A stretch of DNA of 9,009 nt from positions 1-9,009 of the forward strand of contig URNJ01000065.1 in NCBI GenBank assembly GCA_900549215.1. Direction: 5' to 3'. The stretch is from an uncultured Collinsella sp. Lineage in GTDB: Bacteria; Actinomycetota; Coriobacteriia; Coriobacteriales; Coriobacteriaceae. Made by a program: the position numbers and the translations under genes. Positions 5,644 through 9,009 of the stretch are shown piece by piece. Under the pieces are notes generated by a model. The model was not told where the DNA came from. It saw only the letters and a list, made by a program, of their open reading frames with translations, and made no database searches. Numbering within the stretch: position 1 is the first letter of the stretch; every line of letters starts with the position of its first letter.

Positions 5644-7139
5644 CGATGCAGATTTCGCTCATCCTTCCCCAAATCGTTGCGCTCGATGTTGTCTTTGCCC
5701 TGGCTGCGTGTCTGCAGACGATCCACGTCCCGCTCATCGCATCGCGCCGCTCGTCCTATAACCGTAAGGTGGTTTGTGCCTACGAGGCGAGCCTTGTGCT
5801 TCACCTAGTTATTTCGGCGCTCATCTTGTTCGCGTCGTCTGGCTCATATCTGGTGGCGCCGCTTGACGTTTGTGCCAGGGCAATGGGCGGAGTGCTGTGG
5901 CTCAATGCCGCAATCTTTGCCTATGGCGTGGTGCTTATGGTGCGCTATCGTCGCCCCGTCATGCTGGTCGAGCTGCTGCTTGTTGTCGCCGTTACACCGC
6001 CGGTGGTTTTTGCCATGGGCTCGGCGTGGACCGTTGTCCTTATCGCAGAGGGAGCGTTCTTCCTGTTCCGTTCCATCGCGGCGCTCTTGATGGACGTCCG
6101 TAACCGCCAGGAGGATATCACCGCGTTCTCGACGATCGAGACCATCAACGTGATTCCCGTGGGCATCCTGTATCTGGACCCGAGGGGCCGTCCGCTGCTC
6201 ATGAACCGCTGCATGCGCAGAAACCTGGTGGAACTTCATATGCCCACCGACCTAGGCGATATGAGCGGCACATGGAACGACCTGCGCAAACTCAGCATGC
6301 AAATGCCCGAAAGCAGCAGGAACCGCGTGCGGATTAATCTGGACCGCTTTGGTGAGGCGCGGGCGGTGGTCGAAGTTTCTCCCGCCGAGATTCGCTTGTT
6401 TGTGCACGATGACGTTATGGTTTCGGGCCGCCTCTTCGAGCGCATTATCGGCCTGGATGTAACAGAGTATGCGCATGCTCATGATCGCCTGGCGCAAGCC
6501 AACCACCTGCTTGAGCTTGCGGGCCAAGAGCTCCAAGCCCAGATTGAAGAAGTCAAAAAAGTTGCTGACAATGCGGCCTATCTGCGTATGCGCGCTCGCG
6601 TGCACGACGTGATCGGGCAGCGCCTGTCCATCCTCCATCGTTATCTGGAGGAGGGGCGCCTGGATGACGAGTCACTCGAGCAGATCGACCCGCTGCTGCG
6701 CTCAATCGCTGCCGATCTGCGCAGCGGGGGCGACACCGAACCGGCAGAGCAACTGGGCGATATCGTCCATGCCTTTGGCCTGGTGAGCGTGCAGATCGAT
6801 GTGGAGGGCGAGCTGCCAAACGACGCGCGCGTCGCCGCAGCCTTTCTGCAGATTATCCGCGAGGCCTCGACCAATGCCACCAAGCATGCACAGGCCCATC
6901 AGGTCCACGTGCGTCTGTGGCAGGGGACGTCGGAAGACGGGGCTGTTGCGCGGATGGCCGTTTCTAACGACGGCGCGCCTGCACCCGTATCGTATCGCGA
7001 GGGAACGGGTATCCCAGGTATGAGGCATGTCGCACAGAATCTGGGCGGCAGCCTGGAAGTCCACACCGCCCCGCCCTTCACGCTTACGGTGTCCATCCCG
7101 CTCGCCTCCAACGCCACGGTCCAAAGGAGAAGTTCATGA
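5640..7139 (+). CDS. Membrane sensor histidine kinase (HisKA_3/NarL-partner type)
   Basis: 499 aa. Known role: autophosphorylates on His using ATP and passes the phosphate to its cognate response regulator. Domains: five hydrophobic segments (about 5-28, 46-66, 81-101, 107-126, 130-150); a PAS-like cytoplasmic region (about 160-275, with IPVGILYLDPRGRPLLMN); a coiled linker (about 278-312); a dimerisation/phosphoacceptor helix with H322 in RMRARVHDVIGQRLSIL; and an HATPase_c domain with N-box EASTNATKHAQA (N412), the D-box-like SNDGAP and glycine-rich GTGIPGMRHVAQNLGG (455-470). All catalytic motifs are present, in contrast to the gene before it. The ATG at 5640 overlaps the upstream stop (ATGA), implying translational coupling; an ATG at 5646 is a second option. 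The stop overlaps the regulator start. The ligand is unknown; the short loops suggest sensing within the membrane or through the partner protein. Confidence 0.92.
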   Translation: MTMQISLILPQIVALDVVFALAACLQTIHVPLIASRRSSYNRKVVCAYEASLVLHLVISALILFASSGSYLVAPLDVCARAMGGVLWLNAAIFAYGVVLMVRYRRPVMLVELLLVVAVTPPVVFAMGSAWTVVLIAEGAFFLFRSIAALLMDVRNRQEDITAFSTIETINVIPVGILYLDPRGRPLLMNRCMRRNLVELHMPTDLGDMSGTWNDLRKLSMQMPESSRNRVRINLDRFGEARAVVEVSPAEIRLFVHDDVMVSGRLFERIIGLDVTEYAHAHDRLAQANHLLELAGQELQAQIEEVKKVADNAAYLRMRARVHDVIGQRLSILHRYLEEGRLDDESLEQIDPLLRSIAADLRSGGDTEPAEQLGDIVHAFGLVSVQIDVEGELPNDARVAAAFLQIIREASTNATKHAQAHQVHVRLWQGTSEDGAVARMAVSNDGAPAPVSYREGTGIPGMRHVAQNLGGSLEVHTAPPFTLTVSIPLASNATVQRRSS

Positions 7140-7756
7140 TCCGCGTCCTTATAGTCGAAGACCAGGCCATCCTGCGCGAGAGCCTGGCGCGCTCCGTTGG
7201 CGACCAGCCCGATATGACCGTTGTTTCCGCCATTGCCGATGCTTCCGAGGCCTTGGGTGTCGCGCTCAAGGAGCGCCCGGACATGATACTGATGGACGTA
7301 TGCACCGAGCATGATTCCAACGGCATCGTGGCGGCGGCGCGCATCAAAGAACAACTGCCCGAGTGCCGCGTCATTATCATGACGGGTATGCCCGAGATCA
7401 CCTTTGTGGACCAGGCACGCGAGGCGGGCGTCGACAGCTTTGTGTACAAGAACGTCGGTATCGACGAGCTTTTCGCCGTGATGCGCTCCACGCTGGCGGG
7501 TTACTGCACGTTTCCCAAGCCGCCCGAGAGCATCTTCTCGGGCACGGCGGCCCTCGACGATGTCGAGCTGTCGATCTTGCGCCTTGCCTGCGAGGGTAAA
7601 AGCCGCCGCGAGATCGCGGCCGAGCTGTTTATGAGCGAGGGCACCATCAAACGCCGCATCTCGGAGATTCTCAATAAGACCGGCTACGACAACATCATGC
7701 GCTTGGCCGTGCGCGCAGTAACGGAGGGCAGCATCGTTCCCAACATGGAGCGCTAG
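7136..7756 (+). CDS. LuxR/NarL-family response regulator
   Basis: 206 aa, a normal length. Known role: a DNA-binding regulator switched by Asp phosphorylation from the kinase encoded just upstream. Receiver domain (about 1-118): acidic pair E8-D9, phospho-acceptor D54 in ILMDV, switch Thr T83 in IIMTG and K105 in FVYKN. The segment after D54 (CTEHDSNG) lacks the usual Met-Pro. A GerE-type helix-turn-helix lies at about 141-196 (ELSILRLACEGKSRREIAAELFMSEGTIKRRI), with Arg-Arg where many family members have x-His. AAAGGAG (7123-7129) provides a strong ribosome-binding site six bases before the ATG, which overlaps the kinase stop as ATGA. It is the last gene of the operon. Targets are unknown; autoregulation of the operon is possible but no binding site was recognised. 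Confidence 0.94.
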   Translation: MIRVLIVEDQAILRESLARSVGDQPDMTVVSAIADASEALGVALKERPDMILMDVCTEHDSNGIVAAARIKEQLPECRVIIMTGMPEITFVDQAREAGVDSFVYKNVGIDELFAVMRSTLAGYCTFPKPPESIFSGTAALDDVELSILRLACEGKSRREIAAELFMSEGTIKRRISEILNKTGYDNIMRLAVRAVTEGSIVPNMER

Positions 7757-7781
7757 CGCTCGTTACGCATCGGCATAAAGC

Positions 7782-7816
7782 GACGGGGCCGCAGGATCAA
7801 GTCCTGCGGCCCCGTC
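7782..7816. terminator. Shared convergent hairpin terminator
   Basis: GACGGGGCCGCAGGA (7782-7796) pairs perfectly with 7802-7816 around the 5-nt loop TCAAG. It lies 25 bp after the response-regulator stop and 48 bp beyond the end of the opposing lipoprotein gene, so it can serve both. On the + strand no T-run follows; on the - strand a short one does (GCTTTATG). The rest of the 7757-7864 gap shows nothing else. Confidence 0.75.
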
Positions 7817-7864
7817 TGGTGTGCGCGGATGTGTCCGCCAATCCGCGGCTATCGGTGTCTGCCG

Positions 7865-8707
7865 TTACGCGATGGTTGCGCTGTAAGAGGCGACGTCCTC
7901 GTAGGAATCGGTCAGGTAGGCGTCGATGCCGATGGTCGTATTGACGAGGTCGTCAAGGCTGTCGAGCGTGCCGTTCGAGAACGTGAATTCCTCGGTGGCG
8001 TTGGTGCCGGGCATCAGGTGAGCCGAGAACCAGGCTTCCTTCATGGTGCCGTTGACGTTGGTCTTGCCGGTGGGGGCGTAGAAGGTCAGGTCCTTGTCGC
8101 TCTTGTTGACGATGTTGACGACAAAGCCGATGTCGCCCCAGTCGTCCTTGAACTTCTCGGTGATGGTGATGGTGCACAGGTCGTCATCGGCGACGGTGAC
8201 GGCGGGGGAGATTTCAATCTTCTGGACGTCGTCGTCTTCAACGGCCTCATCGATCTCCTCTTCCTTCTCGGCCGCCTCGCGATCCTTCTTCACCGTACCG
8301 GACAGGTCCTTGTCGGACTTGGTAAAGACAAGATTGCCGTCATCTTCTTCGAGAATGAGTTTGCCGTCCTTGAGCTTCATGTCATGCGACTCGTCTTCGG
8401 CGGTGATGGTTACGGTGGCGGCGTCCTTTGCCTCCCATTTAAGGTCGACGACTTCAAGGAACAGGTCGAGGGCGCCTGTACCGTCCTCATCGAGAATCAG
8501 GACGCAGTGGACACCCCAATCCTCGAGCATCTTCATGTACTCATCGGTCAGCTCTTCGCCATCCACGGTTCCACCCGAGAGTTCCCAGCTGCCGACGAAG
8601 TTGGCCTTGGGGTCCTTGCCGCCGCCGCTGCAGCCCGTCAGGGCAAAGGCGAGCGCCAGGACGCATGTCAGGAATGCGAGTACGGATTTTTTGAACGTTG
8701 TCTTCAT
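7865..8707 (-). CDS. Secreted two-domain lipoprotein of unknown function
   Basis: 280 aa from the ATG at 8707 (reverse strand), chosen because AAAGGAGG stands five bases upstream and a lipoprotein signal begins there: MKTTFKK, a hydrophobic core, then the lipobox LTGC with the lipid-carrying C26, followed by a Ser/Gly-rich tether. The open frame runs further upstream without signal-peptide character. Residues about 36-130 (FVGSWELSGG..., alternating beta-strand pattern, DEDGTG turn) look like a small lipocalin-like beta domain. Residues 131-165 are a highly charged, acidic linker. Residues 166-280 look like a second beta-sandwich (ITITEKFKDDWGDIGFVVNIVNKSDKDLTFY), of the type found in extracellular lipoproteins of Gram-positive bacteria. 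Ligand and role are unknown. It is on the same strand as the zinc-ribbon gene upstream, 80 bp away, with a hairpin between. Confidence 0.82.
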   Translation of the reverse strand: MKTTFKKSVLAFLTCVLALAFALTGCSGGGKDPKANFVGSWELSGGTVDGEELTDEYMKMLEDWGVHCVLILDEDGTGALDLFLEVVDLKWEAKDAATVTITAEDESHDMKLKDGKLILEEDDGNLVFTKSDKDLSGTVKKDREAAEKEEEIDEAVEDDDVQKIEISPAVTVADDDLCTITITEKFKDDWGDIGFVVNIVNKSDKDLTFYAPTGKTNVNGTMKEAWFSAHLMPGTNATEEFTFSNGTLDSLDDLVNTTIGIDAYLTDSYEDVASYSATIA

Positions 8708-8746
8708 GGTGTCCTCCTTTATCGAACGAAACCCATAGAAGCAAAT

Positions 8747-8768
8747 GCGGGGGTGGCGGATCCCCCGC
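8747..8768 (-). terminator. Weak hairpin between zinc-ribbon gene and lipoprotein gene
   Basis: GCGGGGG (8747-8753) and CCCCCGC (8762-8768) pair around an 8-nt loop. It begins about 20 bp after the zinc-ribbon stop on the reverse strand, and is followed there by ATTTGCTT, a poor U-tract. It may partly end the upstream transcript. No convincing promoter for the lipoprotein gene was found in the remaining bases. Confidence 0.4.
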
Positions 8769-8787
8769 CAATTACCAGATAGAGGGG

Positions 8788-9009
8788 CTAGGGCCGGGGC
8801 GTTCCGCAGTTGCTGCAGAACTTGCCGCCGTTTTCGCTGCCGCAGTTGGGGCAGAACCACTTGGCCGGTGCCGAGGCGGGTGCGGGACTACCGCACTCGG
8901 AGCAGAACTTGCCGGTGTTGGTGGCGCCGCAGCTGCAGGTCCATGCGCCGGCCGCAGGTGCGGCGGTGGGAGCCGGTGCGGGGGCGTGAGCCGGAGCCGG
9001 CTGCGGAGC
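8788..9009 (-). CDS. C-terminal end of a zinc-ribbon protein, probably SPFH-domain 'virion core-like' (5' end outside window)
   Basis: The reverse strand is open from the window edge to a TAG at 8788-8790, giving 73 residues with no start in the window. It begins with an Ala/Pro-rich linker (about 20 residues), then has two zinc ribbons in a row. Ribbon 1 has the pair CSC and the pair CSEC (WTCSCGATNTGKFCSECG); ribbon 2 has CPNC and CSNC (FCPNCGSENGGKFCSNCG). The protein ends TPRP. This tail is typical of bacterial SPFH/Band-7 proteins annotated 'virion core protein' and of other double-zinc-ribbon proteins. The SPFH assignment is inferred from the tail alone because the main domain lies outside the window. 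Eight regularly spaced cysteines make the reading frame certain. Confidence 0.8.
   Translation of the reverse strand, partial: APQPAPAHAPAPAPTAAPAAGAWTCSCGATNTGKFCSECGSPAPASAPAKWFCPNCGSENGGKFCSNCGTPRP

Noticed and set aside
7829..8782. A 317-codon open frame on the + strand opposite the lipoprotein gene
   Set aside because: The reverse strand has a perfect ribosome-binding site, signal peptide and lipobox; the + strand frame is low-complexity (Val/Gly/Asp-rich) and lacks a start context.
8708..8860. N-terminal extension of the lipoprotein up to an upstream ATG at 8860
   Set aside because: The extension would run back through the zinc-ribbon gene's stop and coding region, and would place the signal peptide internally; the ATG at 8707 has an excellent ribosome-binding site.

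Overview
The window is a gene-dense, high-GC bacterial chromosome segment. Gene order and product types, strongly G/C-biased third codon positions, T-poor hairpin terminators and one probable leaderless mRNA suggest an anaerobic gut actinobacterium of the Coriobacteriia, plausibly Collinsella or a relative. That assignment is an inference; no rRNA or other taxonomic marker is present.

Left part, + strand (1-2200): the C-terminal part of an inosine/uridine-type nucleoside hydrolase, cut by the window edge, is followed by luxS (S-ribosylhomocysteine lyase) and then by a cupin-like DUF4867-type protein. A long RNA-like hairpin lies between the hydrolase and luxS. A hairpin terminator follows luxS, and an operator-like inverted repeat overlaps the promoter region of the DUF4867-type gene. 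A gene-free stretch of about 340 bp (1850-2193) then holds an 81-bp-period tandem of palindromic units, a third strong palindrome, and the promoter of the next gene.

Centre, + strand (2194-7816): a monocistronic GH1 6-phospho-beta-glucosidase gene ends in a 17-bp perfect hairpin. It is followed by a tightly coupled three-gene signalling operon (3760-7756), which is the most interesting part of the window. The operon encodes (i) a membrane protein with about eight hydrophobic segments whose cytoplasmic tail looks like a histidine-kinase module that has lost its catalytic motifs, (ii) a complete membrane histidine kinase with a PAS-like region, and (iii) a LuxR/NarL-type response regulator. Both junctions are ATGA stop/start overlaps. 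The first gene probably starts leaderless. I read this as a two-component system with an added pseudokinase sensor partner; its ligand and targets cannot be told from the sequence.

Right part, - strand (7865-9009): a two-domain secreted lipoprotein gene converges on the regulator gene across a shared perfect hairpin. Upstream of it lies the 3' end of a gene encoding an Ala/Pro-rich linker and two C-terminal zinc ribbons, as found in SPFH-domain 'virion core-like' proteins; its 5' part is outside the window.
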